Shown here one piece after another: positions 36,156-44,851 of a stretch of 64,000 nt of DNA (the stretch's first letter is position 1; each line of letters opens with the position of its first letter). The notes below the pieces were generated by a model. That model saw only the letters and a program-made list of their open reading frames with translations, was not told where the DNA came from and did no database searches. Origin of the DNA: an uncultured Hyphomicrobiales bacterium (GTDB taxonomy: Bacteria; Pseudomonadota; Alphaproteobacteria; Rhizobiales; Beijerinckiaceae); contig CAIUWR010000024.1 in assembly GCA_903902915.1 (NCBI GenBank), forward strand, positions 18,010 through 82,009, read 5' to 3'. Position numbers and translations under genes: made by a program.

Positions 36156-36199
36156 CGCATTCTCGTAAAATCGACGGACGCCTGCGCCGGATTTTGAAT

Positions 36200-36312
36200 G
36201 GGGACGACGAGGACATCGTCCCTCCCGGCAGCGAGGGCGACGAGGACGTCGTCCACCTCGTGTTCATCAGTCATGCTGTCGCCAGTTTCATGCAAACTGA
36301 TCGGATGCCGCC
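36200..36312 (+). repeat. Family B repeat copy after tRNA-Gln
   Basis: This copy is about 113 bp and opens with hairpin GGGACGACG-AGGA-C(A)TCGTCCC at 36201-36222, with one mismatch. A second, GGGCGACG-AGGA-CGTCGTCC, lies at 36235-36254. A conserved single-stranded tail follows (TCATGCTGTCGCCAGTT...CATGCA.A.TGATCGGAT). It matches 60371-60482 nearly base for base. The remaining gap up to 36481 shows no gene. Confidence 0.8.
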
Positions 36313-36481
36313 AGCTTACGCGCTGGCCTCATCGCAGCGTGAAATGTTCAGCGCTTCCCCGCCGACGTGCGCGCTCAGGGTAGACCCCCGCCAGTAAAGT
36401 ATTTATATTTTCCCTGCCCTTGATGATCACCTGTAATGTTTGGGTCTGAGCGGCGTAGAAAAAAGAAACACGGGTGGAAAC

Positions 36482-37465
36482 ATGCGCGCAATCTCCTTGT
36501 CTCGTCGACGGCTGGCAACCATGGGATTGCTGGCGGCGAGCAGCGCTTTTGTGGCGCGTCCGGCGTGGGCGCAGTATCCGCTGAAACCCATCCGCATCTT
36601 TCTGCCATTCGCCGCTGGCGGCATAGGCGATATCACCTTTCGCCTGGTGACAGGTAAAATCACCGAACGCACCGGCATGCAGTTCGTCATCGAAAACCGA
36701 CCTGGCGCGGGGGGAATCACCTCGGCCATGGCGGGCAAGGGCTCGGCTCCCGACGGTTATGCGCTTTTGCAAATCGGCAATAGCTATGCAGTCAGCGCCC
36801 ATCTCTTCGCAACGCTCCCCTATGACCTGCTGAAGGACTTCACATCGGTTTCCACTCTGGCTCAATTCGATCTTCTGCTGGCGACACGGGCGTCAGGCCA
36901 ATTCGGGACCTTGTCGCGCCTTGTCGAATTTGATCGCGCAAACCCGCAGAAACTGAATTTCGGCGCCATTTCAGCTGGCAGCACGCAAAATATCGCTGCG
37001 GAAATGTTCAAGTCCCTCATCGGCAGCAAGGCGCCTGTCGTGCCGTTCAAAAGCTCGCCAGAGTTGATTGGCGCCTTGCAACGCGGCGATGTCGACGTCG
37101 CGTTCGACTATCTCGCCGCCTTCGCGCCCGCCATGGGGGACAATCAGCTCAAACTGATCGCATCGGCCGGGACAAAGCGCAGCGCTTTGACGCCCGACAT
37201 CCCCACTGTGGTTGAAAGCGGCTGGCCTGGATATGTGGTGACATCCTGGAACGGCGTCGCCGCACCGGCAGGAACGCCGCGTGAGATCATCGCCCAACTT
37301 AATCGCGAAATCACGGTCGTTCTGCAACTTCCCGAGGTGAAGGCGCGCTTTCAGCAGCTGGGCATGGAGCCCGCCGTCAGCACGCCCGAGGGTATGGACG
37401 AGCGGCTCCAGACCGACATCGCCCGCTGGGGCGGAATCATAACAAAATTGGGATTGCAACCTTAG
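36482..37465 (+). CDS. Bug/TctC family substrate-binding protein, Tat-type signal
   Basis: The protein has 327 residues. ATG 36482 opens with a twin-arginine-like leader (SLSRRRLATMGLLAASSAFVARPAWA). Bug blocks follow: YPLKPIRIFLPFAAGGIGD, ENRPGAGGITSAMAG, APDGYALLQIGN. Orphan TctC-like receptors bind aromatic or organic acids for membrane partners encoded elsewhere. It precedes the LLM monooxygenase gene on the same strand by about 140 bp and opens the accessory gene run after tRNA-Gln. Confidence 0.88.
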   Translation: MRAISLSRRRLATMGLLAASSAFVARPAWAQYPLKPIRIFLPFAAGGIGDITFRLVTGKITERTGMQFVIENRPGAGGITSAMAGKGSAPDGYALLQIGNSYAVSAHLFATLPYDLLKDFTSVSTLAQFDLLLATRASGQFGTLSRLVEFDRANPQKLNFGAISAGSTQNIAAEMFKSLIGSKAPVVPFKSSPELIGALQRGDVDVAFDYLAAFAPAMGDNQLKLIASAGTKRSALTPDIPTVVESGWPGYVVTSWNGVAAPAGTPREIIAQLNREITVVLQLPEVKARFQQLGMEPAVSTPEGMDERLQTDIARWGGIITKLGLQP

Positions 37466-37604
37466 TGGCCGAATTTCAAAAAAAGCCGATGTGCCTTAGC
37501 CGCACAGTCGCCGCTCAAACCCGACGGCGCGACAAGGGTCAGGCGTCCATTGACCAATCTGTCCGTCAACCGGCGTCTTGACGCCGAACAAGCTGGAACT
37601 TGAA

Positions 37605-38963
37605 ATGGAAAAGCGCTCCGATCAAAAAGTCAAACGCCAAATGAAGCTCGCGCTCTTTCTCACGGGCGATGGCAATTACCATATGGCCGGTTGGCGTCTG
37701 CCCGGATCCACCAATGATGGCGGACAGAATATCCAGCGTTGGGTTGAGGCTGCGCAGGCCATTGAACGCGGTAAACTTCATATGTTGTTCATCGCGGACG
37801 CCGCCAGCCCACCCGGCACGGACGATCTTGATACCCTCAGTTTGACAGCGCGGATCGACCGGATGGACCCCATTCCGATTCTGTCCGCCGTTTCCATGGT
37901 CACGAAACATGTCGGCCTCGCCGCCACCATGTCGACGACCTATCTGGAGCCTTACAATCTCGCGCGCACCGTCGCGTCCCTCGATCATATTTCTGGTGGC
38001 CGGGCGGCCTGGAACATCGTGACCGGAAGCAACAAGGACGATGCGCTGCATTTCAACCGCGAGGTTCACGCGCCCCATTCGGAACGCTACGAACGCGCCG
38101 AAGAGTTCGTGGATGTCGTGCGCGGCATCTGGGACAGTTACGATGACGACGCATTTGCGCGCGACAAGAAATCCGGCGTCTACATGCACCCCGACAAGGT
38201 TCATTTTCTGAATCACAAGGGCAAGCATTTTCAGGTGCGCGGACCTTCGGCCGTGCCACGGTCGCCGCAAGGCCATCCGGTGCTGATTCAGGCGGGCTCG
38301 TCGGAGCCGGGCATGAATTTGTCTGCGCGCGTGGCGGACATCGCCTTCACCTCGCAATCCAGCCTCAAAGGCGCAAAGGCTTTTTACGACAATGTGAAGA
38401 GCCGCTGCGATCGCTATGGCCGGTCTCCGGACGATATGCTCGTCTTGCCGGGCGCGCTGCTGTTCCTGGGTGAAACCGAGGGTGAGGCGCAGGAGAAGTT
38501 CGACGCACTGAACAAGCTGATCCCGCTGCGGGTCGCGATGCAGCGGCTTTCGGCCAATCTTGGCGGCGTCGATCTGTCGAAATTCGATCTTGATGCGCCG
38601 CTCCCCGACATTCCCGTCAACAACGCAAGGGTGAGCGCCGTCGAAAGCTATATCGCGATTTCACGACGCGACGGACTGACATTGCGCCAGATGGCGATGC
38701 GTTCGGCCGCCGCCAAGCACCATTTGACATTGGTGGGATCCGTGAAGCAGGTCGCGGACGAGCTTGAGGCCTGGTTCCTCGAGGGCGCTGCGGACGGGTT
38801 CAATATCTTGCCCAGCGACATGCCGGGCGCGGTAAATCTGCTCGTGGACAAACTCGTGCCCGAACTCCAGCGGCGCGGGCTCTTCCATACGGAGTATGAA
38901 GGCAAGACGCTGCGGGAAAATCTGGGGCTCGCGCGACCAGCCGATCTTTCAAGCCGCAACTGA
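37605..38963 (+). CDS. LLM-class flavin-dependent monooxygenase (NtaA/SnaA/DszA type)
   Basis: The protein has 452 residues, the size of the NtaA/DszA group of FMNH2-dependent monooxygenases. Family segments include LALFLTGDGNYHMAGWR near the start, FIADAASPPG, VGLAATMSTTYLEPYNLART and HISGGRAAWNIVTGSN. HPVLIQAGSSEPGMNLSARVAD and DGFNILPSDMPG follow. ATG 37605 is preferred over TTG 37578. Members oxidise nitrilotriacetate, EDTA, dibenzothiophene sulfone or similar molecules with a separate flavin reductase, which is absent here. Neighbouring Bug receptors suggest an imported organic acid as substrate. Confidence 0.9.
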   Translation: MEKRSDQKVKRQMKLALFLTGDGNYHMAGWRLPGSTNDGGQNIQRWVEAAQAIERGKLHMLFIADAASPPGTDDLDTLSLTARIDRMDPIPILSAVSMVTKHVGLAATMSTTYLEPYNLARTVASLDHISGGRAAWNIVTGSNKDDALHFNREVHAPHSERYERAEEFVDVVRGIWDSYDDDAFARDKKSGVYMHPDKVHFLNHKGKHFQVRGPSAVPRSPQGHPVLIQAGSSEPGMNLSARVADIAFTSQSSLKGAKAFYDNVKSRCDRYGRSPDDMLVLPGALLFLGETEGEAQEKFDALNKLIPLRVAMQRLSANLGGVDLSKFDLDAPLPDIPVNNARVSAVESYIAISRRDGLTLRQMAMRSAAAKHHLTLVGSVKQVADELEAWFLEGAADGFNILPSDMPGAVNLLVDKLVPELQRRGLFHTEYEGKTLRENLGLARPADLSSRN

Positions 38964-38982
38964 CGCGCCTTTGGTTTTCAGC

Positions 38983-39009
38983 GCTCCGTCGCGCGCCATG
39001 CGACGGAGC
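38983..39009. other. Intercistronic stem-loop
   Basis: GCTCCGTCGC and its exact complement GCGACGGAGC flank a 7-nt loop (GCGCCAT) in the 96-bp gap before the dihydroxyphthalate-decarboxylase-like gene. No T-run follows, so it may be an mRNA-processing or stabilising stem rather than a terminator. Confidence 0.45.
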
Positions 39010-39059
39010 CGTCGGCCACGAAGGTGTGGTCAGTTTGACATCAAGACAGGGGAAGCGCC

Positions 39060-40037
39060 GTGGCTCGGAAACTCCATCTCACGCTCGCGGTCGCGGATTA
39101 TCCGCATACTGCGGCCTTGCTCAATGGCTCGATCGAGATTGAAGGCGTTGAGGCAGAATTCGTTCGCGTTCAGCCTCAGATCGCCGCCTTCCGCCGCATG
39201 GTGCGGCAGGTGGAGTTCGATATATGCGAACTTGCGCCCACCACTTACATCATTGCGCGAGCCTATGGCGCGCCCTTTGTGGCGCTGCCCATCTTCGTCT
39301 TCCGCAAGTTCCATCATGGCGGCTTGCTGGTGCGTCCCGATTCCGGAATCAGGCGCCCGAAGGATCTCGAAGGCAAGAAGGTCGGCGTGCGCGCTTATTC
39401 GGTGACCACGGGCGTGTGGACGCGTGGCGTTCTGATCGACGAGTTCGGCCTTGATGCGAGCAAGGTGACCTGGGTCGTCGATGACGAAGAACATGTCTTG
39501 CAAATGACCTTGCCTGACAATGTGATCCACGCGCCGCAGGGCGTGTCTCTCGTCGATATGATCACGCGCGGCGAGCTGGCCGCGGGCTTTGACGGCAACG
39601 CGGGAATTGGGCGGGCGGGGGCTCCCACCGGCGGCTGGTCGCAGGTTGCGTCGCAAGGCTATCCCGACCTCTTCCCCAACGCCGAAGAGTTGGAGGCCGA
39701 GTGGTTCAAGCGCACCGGCGTCTATCCCATGCATGGGACCATCGTGGTCAAGGACTCTGTTCTTGCGGAGCACCCCTGGGTGGCGCGTTCGCTCTACGAC
39801 GCTTTCGAAGCCGCCAAGCAGGACTGGCTGAAACGCCTCGCCTCCGGCGCGGCCGACACCGCCCTCGACAGGCGTTATCGCGCGCTGAGCAGAATCGTCG
39901 GCGATGATCCGCTGCCCTATGGCATGGAGGTCAATATGCCCACCATCCGCGCTCTGGAGGATACCGCCTTCAAGCAGCAGTTGACGCCCAAGCGGATGAC
40001 CATCGAGGAACTCTTCGTCGATCCGGTCAAGATCTGA
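39060..40037 (+). CDS. 4,5-dihydroxyphthalate decarboxylase-like / NMT1-fold protein
   Basis: The protein has 325 residues from GTG 39060, with AGGGGAAG upstream. The N-terminus has no signal peptide. The sequence (LTLAVADYPHTAALLNGSIEIEGV, FRRMVRQVEFDICELAPTTYIIARAYGAPFVALPIFVFRKF) matches Pht5/OphD-like 4,5-dihydroxyphthalate decarboxylases, which use the periplasmic-binding fold in the cytoplasm and yield protocatechuate. LigAB, which consumes protocatechuate, lies 3 kb upstream on the other strand. Many proteins of this name are untested, so an unrelated decarboxylase or binding role is possible. Confidence 0.8.
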   Translation: MARKLHLTLAVADYPHTAALLNGSIEIEGVEAEFVRVQPQIAAFRRMVRQVEFDICELAPTTYIIARAYGAPFVALPIFVFRKFHHGGLLVRPDSGIRRPKDLEGKKVGVRAYSVTTGVWTRGVLIDEFGLDASKVTWVVDDEEHVLQMTLPDNVIHAPQGVSLVDMITRGELAAGFDGNAGIGRAGAPTGGWSQVASQGYPDLFPNAEELEAEWFKRTGVYPMHGTIVVKDSVLAEHPWVARSLYDAFEAAKQDWLKRLASGAADTALDRRYRALSRIVGDDPLPYGMEVNMPTIRALEDTAFKQQLTPKRMTIEELFVDPVKI

Positions 40038-40119
40038 GCCAACCTGCATGCGTTGACGTTTCAACCGCGACGCATTCAAAATCACTTATAATAATCCAAA
40101 AGCCAAGGGAGCCAGACCA

Positions 40120-41112
40120 ATGAGATTTTCTCGCCGCCTTCTTTTGCATTTTGCAGCATGGGTCGCACTGACAGGCTTTCACGCAGGCGCCGTGCGCGCC
40201 GACGCCTTTCCATCGGGGCCAGTCAAGCTGGTCTGCGATTCTGCGCCCGGCAGCGCCAACGACGTCACGGCTCGCGTGCTCGCGGATCGACTTTCCGCCA
40301 TATGGGGACAGCAGGTGGTCGTCATCAACGCGCCTGGCGCTGGCGGCGCCATCGCCGCACGGATGGCGGCGAACGCTGCGCCCGACGGCTACACCCTGTT
40401 CATGCCGGTGACGTCGGAGTTCTACGCGCTCGCAGGCGCGCCCGATGTGGCGCCGAACCTTCCGGTCATTCTCGAACGCGACTTCAAGTCGGTCGGCTTC
40501 ATCAATAGACAACCGTTGTATTTGGGCGCGTCCCCCAAGGCGCCATTCAAGACGATGGCCGAGATGCTGAAACTTGCGAAGGAGAAACCGGGCACGATAT
40601 CTTACGCCACATCAGGTCGTGGCAGGCTCACGCATCTGGCGATGGAACTGCTGCAAAGCACCGCTGACGTGAAACTTCAGATGGTGGCCTACAATGGCGG
40701 CGCGGCGCAGGCGATGCCGGATCTGGTTTCCGGCCGGGTCGAGCTCGTGCTTGAGGCCTATGCTGGCCTCGCGCCCGCGTTTAAAGGCGATCTGATCAAA
40801 GGTTTCGGCGCGACGTCGCTCACGCGTTCGGCGGCTATTCCTGACATTCCCGCCATCGCCGAAACGTTGCCCGGCTTCGAAGTGAGCGCCTGGGGCGTTC
40901 TCGTCGCTCCGCTCGGCACGCCGGACGCGTTGATCTCGAAGATCAACGCCGATCTGAACAAGGCCCTCGCCGATCCCGGATTGATTGAGAAATTTGCTGC
41001 GAATGGCGGCGAGACCATGTTGATGAGCCCGGCGGAAATGACAGCCTTTGTCGCGCGCGAACAGGCGAAATGGCTGCCTGTCCTGGAAAAAGCATTGAAA
41101 TCGCAACCGTGA
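40120..41112 (+). CDS. Bug/TctC family substrate-binding protein
   Basis: The protein has 330 residues with a twin-arginine-like leader (MRFSRRLLLHFAAWVALTGF) ending near VRAD. Bug motifs: FPSGPVKLVCDSAPGSANDVTAR, INAPGAGGAIAARMAANAAPDGYTLFM. It is the last gene of the plus-strand run Bug / LLM monooxygenase / decarboxylase-like / Bug. No cognate TctAB is in the window. AAGGGAG precedes ATG 40120. Confidence 0.88.
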   Translation: MRFSRRLLLHFAAWVALTGFHAGAVRADAFPSGPVKLVCDSAPGSANDVTARVLADRLSAIWGQQVVVINAPGAGGAIAARMAANAAPDGYTLFMPVTSEFYALAGAPDVAPNLPVILERDFKSVGFINRQPLYLGASPKAPFKTMAEMLKLAKEKPGTISYATSGRGRLTHLAMELLQSTADVKLQMVAYNGGAAQAMPDLVSGRVELVLEAYAGLAPAFKGDLIKGFGATSLTRSAAIPDIPAIAETLPGFEVSAWGVLVAPLGTPDALISKINADLNKALADPGLIEKFAANGGETMLMSPAEMTAFVAREQAKWLPVLEKALKSQP

Positions 41113-41509
41113 CGCCAAACAGCGCCGCCATGGATAGCCTGTCGCTCGGCGTCATCGCGCCGAGCGTCGATGGGGCCAGATGTGAAAGCGACAGGATGTC
41201 ACACCACGCGTGTGGCGTCCCCATGTAACTTATGCTGACGCAAGTATAGCTATTATAAAAGATTGGTTGCCGATGATGTCACATAGATGAGGAATTTCCA
41301 GAGCGGCTCATTCAATAACGAATTCCATTGCATGAAATACGAACCGTTGCAGACTTAAGCTAAGAAAAACGAAGCGTTCTACAACAAAAGCGAACCCTTC
41401 GCTCCAGCGGCGGGCGACGTCAAATGGGTTCGTTTGGAGAATTGTTAAGCTTCCCGAACAGAGGTACACTCGCGTCGCAATTAAAAATCTAAGAATCACG
41501 GGCGGAGTG
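41113..41509. other. AT-richer spacer before first AraC regulator, with shared motif
   Basis: No gene seen. The spacer is AT-richer than its surroundings and contains ATTCCATT and then TGCATGAAATACGAACC at about 41322-41348. Nearly the same words (TGCATGAATTACGAATCC) recur upstream of the second AraC gene. GATGTCACA occurs twice (near 41195 and 41274). These are candidate regulator sites. Confidence 0.4.
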
Positions 41510-42499
41510 ATGGGTAGTTTACTTCCAGGACTTGCGTTCAACGAACGGCTCACGTCTGAAGGTCACAGATTTGAGGAGTTTCGACTGGCGCGCGAACGAG
41601 CCAACGGGGCGACGATGAACATCGAGCCCCTTATTCCACGCGAAGACTTCATAGCCACCCAAGCCGACCTTGTGATCAACGGCCTCAAGATCAACGCTTA
41701 TGCAAATCCCCCTGTGCGTGCGGAACGAATTAGGGATGGCGGCGCCAGTCTTTGGGTTCTCAGGAGTGGCGCCGCTGAAAGTTATACGGCGACATCGAAA
41801 TTTCAATCGGTCCCTAAAATTACTGCATTCTTGTCTGCGAGCGACACCTCTTATTTTACGACTTCCTATCGCAATACCGTTCGCATCAGTCTGGATGAAG
41901 GACGGCTGAACCGGACCTTTTCGGCCATGCTCGGGATGGAGAAAACGGAGGTGGCGCTTTCCAACTCGCGATTGGTGCCGCTCATTCATCACGATATCTC
42001 ATTCTATAACGTGTTTGAAAACATCATCGGTCAGATTGATTCTGTGAATGCGGACGAGAGCGCGCTTGAGGTCCTGCGATTGGACGACGCGATCTTGCGT
42101 TGGTGTGCGGCCGTTTTAAATCCGGATTTGTTTTTGGCGGCGGATCAAAATAGCGGCAGGTTTCGTCAACGTCGGAGTAAAGTTGCGTTCTTATGCGAAT
42201 ATTTAATGATGAATTTGACCCAAAAAATCTCGTTAAGCGATATGGAACAAACGAGCGGATTGTCCGCGCGTGTGCTGCAATATTCCTTCCAACGCGAATT
42301 CGGCCTGCGCCCGAAAGAATGGCTGCGAAAGCAACGATTGCAGGCGGCGCGCGCCATGCTCATTGACGCGAACGAGGCGGTCAAGCTCAGCTCGATCGCC
42401 CATGATTTCTGCTTCGCCTCGGCGTCCGACTTCGCCCGTCAATATCACCAGGAATTCGGCGAGCTCCCGTCTGAAACAGTCAGAAAAAAAAGACGCTGA
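41510..42499 (+). CDS. AraC family transcriptional regulator (paralogue 1)
   Basis: The protein has 329 residues; ATG 41510 follows GCGGAG. The N-terminal 200 residues resemble the AraC-type ligand-binding region (VLRSGAAESYTATSKFQ). The C-terminal HTH domain reads SLSDMEQTSGLSARVLQYSFQREFGLRPKEWLRKQRLQAARAML, with the second helix pair IAHDFCFASASDFARQYHQEFGELPS. The DNA-binding half closely matches the regulator at 43397, so they are paralogues. It follows the Bug gene at 41112 and probably controls the preceding run or the adjacent CsbD gene. Confidence 0.9.
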   Translation: MGSLLPGLAFNERLTSEGHRFEEFRLARERANGATMNIEPLIPREDFIATQADLVINGLKINAYANPPVRAERIRDGGASLWVLRSGAAESYTATSKFQSVPKITAFLSASDTSYFTTSYRNTVRISLDEGRLNRTFSAMLGMEKTEVALSNSRLVPLIHHDISFYNVFENIIGQIDSVNADESALEVLRLDDAILRWCAAVLNPDLFLAADQNSGRFRQRRSKVAFLCEYLMMNLTQKISLSDMEQTSGLSARVLQYSFQREFGLRPKEWLRKQRLQAARAMLIDANEAVKLSSIAHDFCFASASDFARQYHQEFGELPSETVRKKRR

Positions 42500-42584
42500 G
42501 TGGATGACGTCGATTGCCCGCCTTCAGCGGCGACGCCCATCGCGCGCCTCTTTGCCGATGTTCGTCTGTCCCTGATCAGGACGG

Positions 42585-42770
42585 CTACTTTCCTTTGATG
42601 GCCTGCCTCACCTTGTCCTTGAAGCCGCCGACGGCGTTTTGCGCCTTGCCGCCGGCCTTTTCGGCCGAGCCTTCCGACGTCAGTTTGGCGTCGCCGACAG
42701 CCTTCCCGACCGCTTCCTTGGCGGCGCCCTTTACTTGCTTCGCTGATCCCGCGATCCGATCCTTGTCCAT
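42585..42770 (-). CDS. CsbD family stress-response protein
   Basis: The protein has 61 residues. ATG 42770 follows GGAGCT and begins the CsbD pattern (MDKDRIAGSAKQVKGAAKEAVGKAVGD, then KLTSEGSAEKAGGKAQNAVGG). The frame upstream to 42848 is unrelated. CsbD-like proteins are small, charged, abundant stress proteins controlled by general stress responses in many bacteria. It converges on the first AraC gene and precedes a DUF3309 gene on the same strand. Confidence 0.9.
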   Translation of the reverse strand: MDKDRIAGSAKQVKGAAKEAVGKAVGDAKLTSEGSAEKAGGKAQNAVGGFKDKVRQAIKGK

Positions 42771-42828
42771 AAGAAGCTCCCGTTTTTGCCGCGCCCAAGC
42801 GTGTGTGACAGCTCGATTGAGTTGCAGT

Positions 42829-42993
42829 TCAAATTCGGCCAAGGACAACGAGAATTAAAAGGATCATCACGATCAATCCAAGTCCGCCGCCTCCATAATT
42901 GCCTGTCCCATAAAAGCGGCCTCCGCCCATTCCGCTGAAGCCGCCCAACATGACGAGCACCAATATGATGAGGATGATGGTCCCGATTGACAC
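42829..42993 (-). CDS. DUF3309 family small membrane protein
   Basis: The protein has 54 residues from GTG 42993, with GGAAGGG upstream. It is too short for routine gene calling. It has two hydrophobic spans (GTIILIILVLVMLGGF and GLIVMILLILVVLGRI) around a Gly/Tyr-rich loop (GGGRFYGTGNYGGGG). This is the DUF3309 pattern seen in alphaproteobacteria, usually next to stress genes. It lies 58 bp upstream of csbD on the same strand, so the two may be one transcript. Function unknown. Confidence 0.8.
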   Translation of the reverse strand: MSIGTIILIILVLVMLGGFSGMGGGRFYGTGNYGGGGLGLIVMILLILVVLGRI

Positions 42994-43396
42994 GCAGAGA
43001 ACCCTTCCATCGCCTCAGCAGCAAGAACTGTCCATCTGGCCGCAAACAATTGATCATGAAAATGGTTCCCCAATGATTTTCGAAGTGAGGCGATGTGGCG
43101 TCCCCCGCTGTTCCAGCCTCGCTGCGCCTGCAATTTTCTTAAGGAATGGGGCTGCAAAGCATTCCATTTGTCCTGCATGAATTACGAATCCTATGTTTGG
43201 AAAACGAAATTCATGCTGCTTTAGATGAAAGGCGAATATTGGCATATAAAAAACGAATAACGATTATCTTTTTCTCCTGGTTAAACTGATCCATCTATTC
43301 ATTAAGCATGAAAATTTCAACTTTCGGCTTCTTCATGGCAATGACGGGCGTATATTACTTGTATACGAATCAACCACTCTGATCGAGACGGTCCAC
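42994..43396. other. AT-rich spacer between DUF3309 and second AraC gene
   Basis: No gene seen. The spacer contains ATTCCATTTG and TGCATGAATTACGAATCC at about 43158-43192, matching the motif before the first AraC gene. Further CGAA-rich words (AAAACGAA, AAACGAATAACG) follow. It must hold the promoters of both divergent genes. Confidence 0.45.
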
Positions 43397-44386
43397 ATGA
43401 TCCCAGCTCTTGCGTTCGGTAACGCCAAAGCTACTCCGACGTCTGATTACATCGCCGCCGGCGAAGCTGCGTCTCTTTCGTTCCCGGATATCAACGAGTT
43501 TGCGCCATTCAGCAAAGAGAAGCCGTTTTCATCAAAAGCCTGTCGCGTTGATATCAACAATTTGCTTCTGACCGCTGTTTCCCGAACGTCCATCATTAAT
43601 CAAAGATTTGATTCCTTCGGCAATGACGTCTGGATCCCCTTGGTGGGTTCCATGACCTATGAAACGCGCGAAGCGACCTATTCGACCTTCGGCGGCGGCT
43701 CCGCTTTTTTCGCTTCCCATGGCAAACGTGACATGAAAGCGTCCACCGGCAGCGCTGTTTGCATTCGCCTCGATCCTGTGAGGCTTGAGGCGACGTGTCG
43801 GGCTGTTTCCGGATCGCAACGGCTGGCGCTCACCAGCGACCATTCGCGGCTGCTTTCGTTGGACAGCAAAGAGTTTTCGGTCTCAGGCGTGTTGAACAGT
43901 CTGTTCCAACTCATCGACGGCGTGAACTGCGATCCCGTCATACTTGAAAGATTGGGGGTCGATGATTCTTTTTATCGCTTGTGCGTTATGTTGCTTCACT
44001 CAAATATTGTCATTGGAAACGCGCATGAGGTGCGATCAACACATGTTCGACGCGAATTGGTTAGGCTGTGCGAATATCTTCGCGAAAATCTGACGCGGCC
44101 TGTGTCCCTCACGAAAATGGAACAGATGTCTGGCTTGTCGGCGCGGGCGCTTCAATATTCCTTTCAATCCGCGTTTGGGATGCGGCCTAAGGAATGGATC
44201 CGACGAGAAAGGCTTCACGCCGCCCGTCGCTTGCTGATGCGGCCCGAAGAGGGCGGCAACGTCACGACCATCGCTTATGATTTTTGTTTCCCGTCGCCGA
44301 CCGACTTTTCACGTCACTACCGCGCTTTGTTTGGCGAGTTGCCATCAATGACGCTCTCACAAAAGCGTCTCGGTCGGTTGATTTAG
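43397..44386 (+). CDS. AraC family transcriptional regulator (paralogue 2)
   Basis: The protein has 329 residues. The HTH region SLTKMEQMSGLSARALQYSFQSAFGMRPKEWIRRERLHAARRLL and IAYDFCFPSPTDFSRHYRALFGELPS is closely similar to paralogue 1. The N-terminal 200 residues differ more, suggesting different effectors on a shared operator type. It diverges from the DUF3309/csbD pair. AraC proteins with C-terminal HTH usually activate promoters by binding direct repeats upstream. Confidence 0.9.
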   Translation: MIPALAFGNAKATPTSDYIAAGEAASLSFPDINEFAPFSKEKPFSSKACRVDINNLLLTAVSRTSIINQRFDSFGNDVWIPLVGSMTYETREATYSTFGGGSAFFASHGKRDMKASTGSAVCIRLDPVRLEATCRAVSGSQRLALTSDHSRLLSLDSKEFSVSGVLNSLFQLIDGVNCDPVILERLGVDDSFYRLCVMLLHSNIVIGNAHEVRSTHVRRELVRLCEYLRENLTRPVSLTKMEQMSGLSARALQYSFQSAFGMRPKEWIRRERLHAARRLLMRPEEGGNVTTIAYDFCFPSPTDFSRHYRALFGELPSMTLSQKRLGRLI

Positions 44387-44442
44387 TACGGCCCTCATTT
44401 AATCCGCAAAGGCATGAGGCAGCGCAGCGTCGACAGCTCTCT

Positions 44443-44616
44443 TTACTGGAAGCTGGCGTATCTGAATTTGACGGGTTTCAAAACGATCGGGCCTGGCGAC
44501 GCGGACGACGCATCTGATGATCCATTGTGCCCAAGGGAACCTCCGAAGGATGGTAAGTTCAAAAGCCCGATGGTGATAAACGCTATGCCAACCATGAAAA
44601 ACAGACGCTTGTACAT
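44443..44616 (-). CDS. Putative exported microprotein
   Basis: The protein has 57 residues from ATG 44616, preceded by GGAGCGGAAGAG. The N-terminus is a convincing signal peptide or membrane anchor (YKRLFFMVGIAFITIGLLN), followed by a Gly/Ser-rich stretch and a basic C-terminus (IVLKPVKFRYASFQ). It matches no family I know. The leader and ribosome site support it, while the short length leaves doubt. It converges on the AraC gene. Confidence 0.5.
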   Translation of the reverse strand: MYKRLFFMVGIAFITIGLLNLPSFGGSLGHNGSSDASSASPGPIVLKPVKFRYASFQ

Positions 44617-44851
44617 TCTCTTCCGCTCCGAAACTAGCCGGAAGCCTATTCAGTAAGTCGCGCCGCAGCAATTCCCGGCCCCGTTAAAGCTGTTAACAAC
44701 GTTGAGCAAACATTCGAATCGTCGATCTGCGGCGCATGATTGTTTTTCCATTAATAAATGTAACGCAATTGCGCAACTGAGTTTGACGCTTTGTTTGCTG
44801 TCCATCCCGCGCTGGTCGGCGGGCGTTGGCTAGATGGACAAGTGAGAAGCG

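Noticed and set aside
36130..44700. Attachment-site direct repeat for an island at tRNA-Gln
   Set aside because: No second copy of the tRNA 3' end was found downstream and no integrase is encoded.
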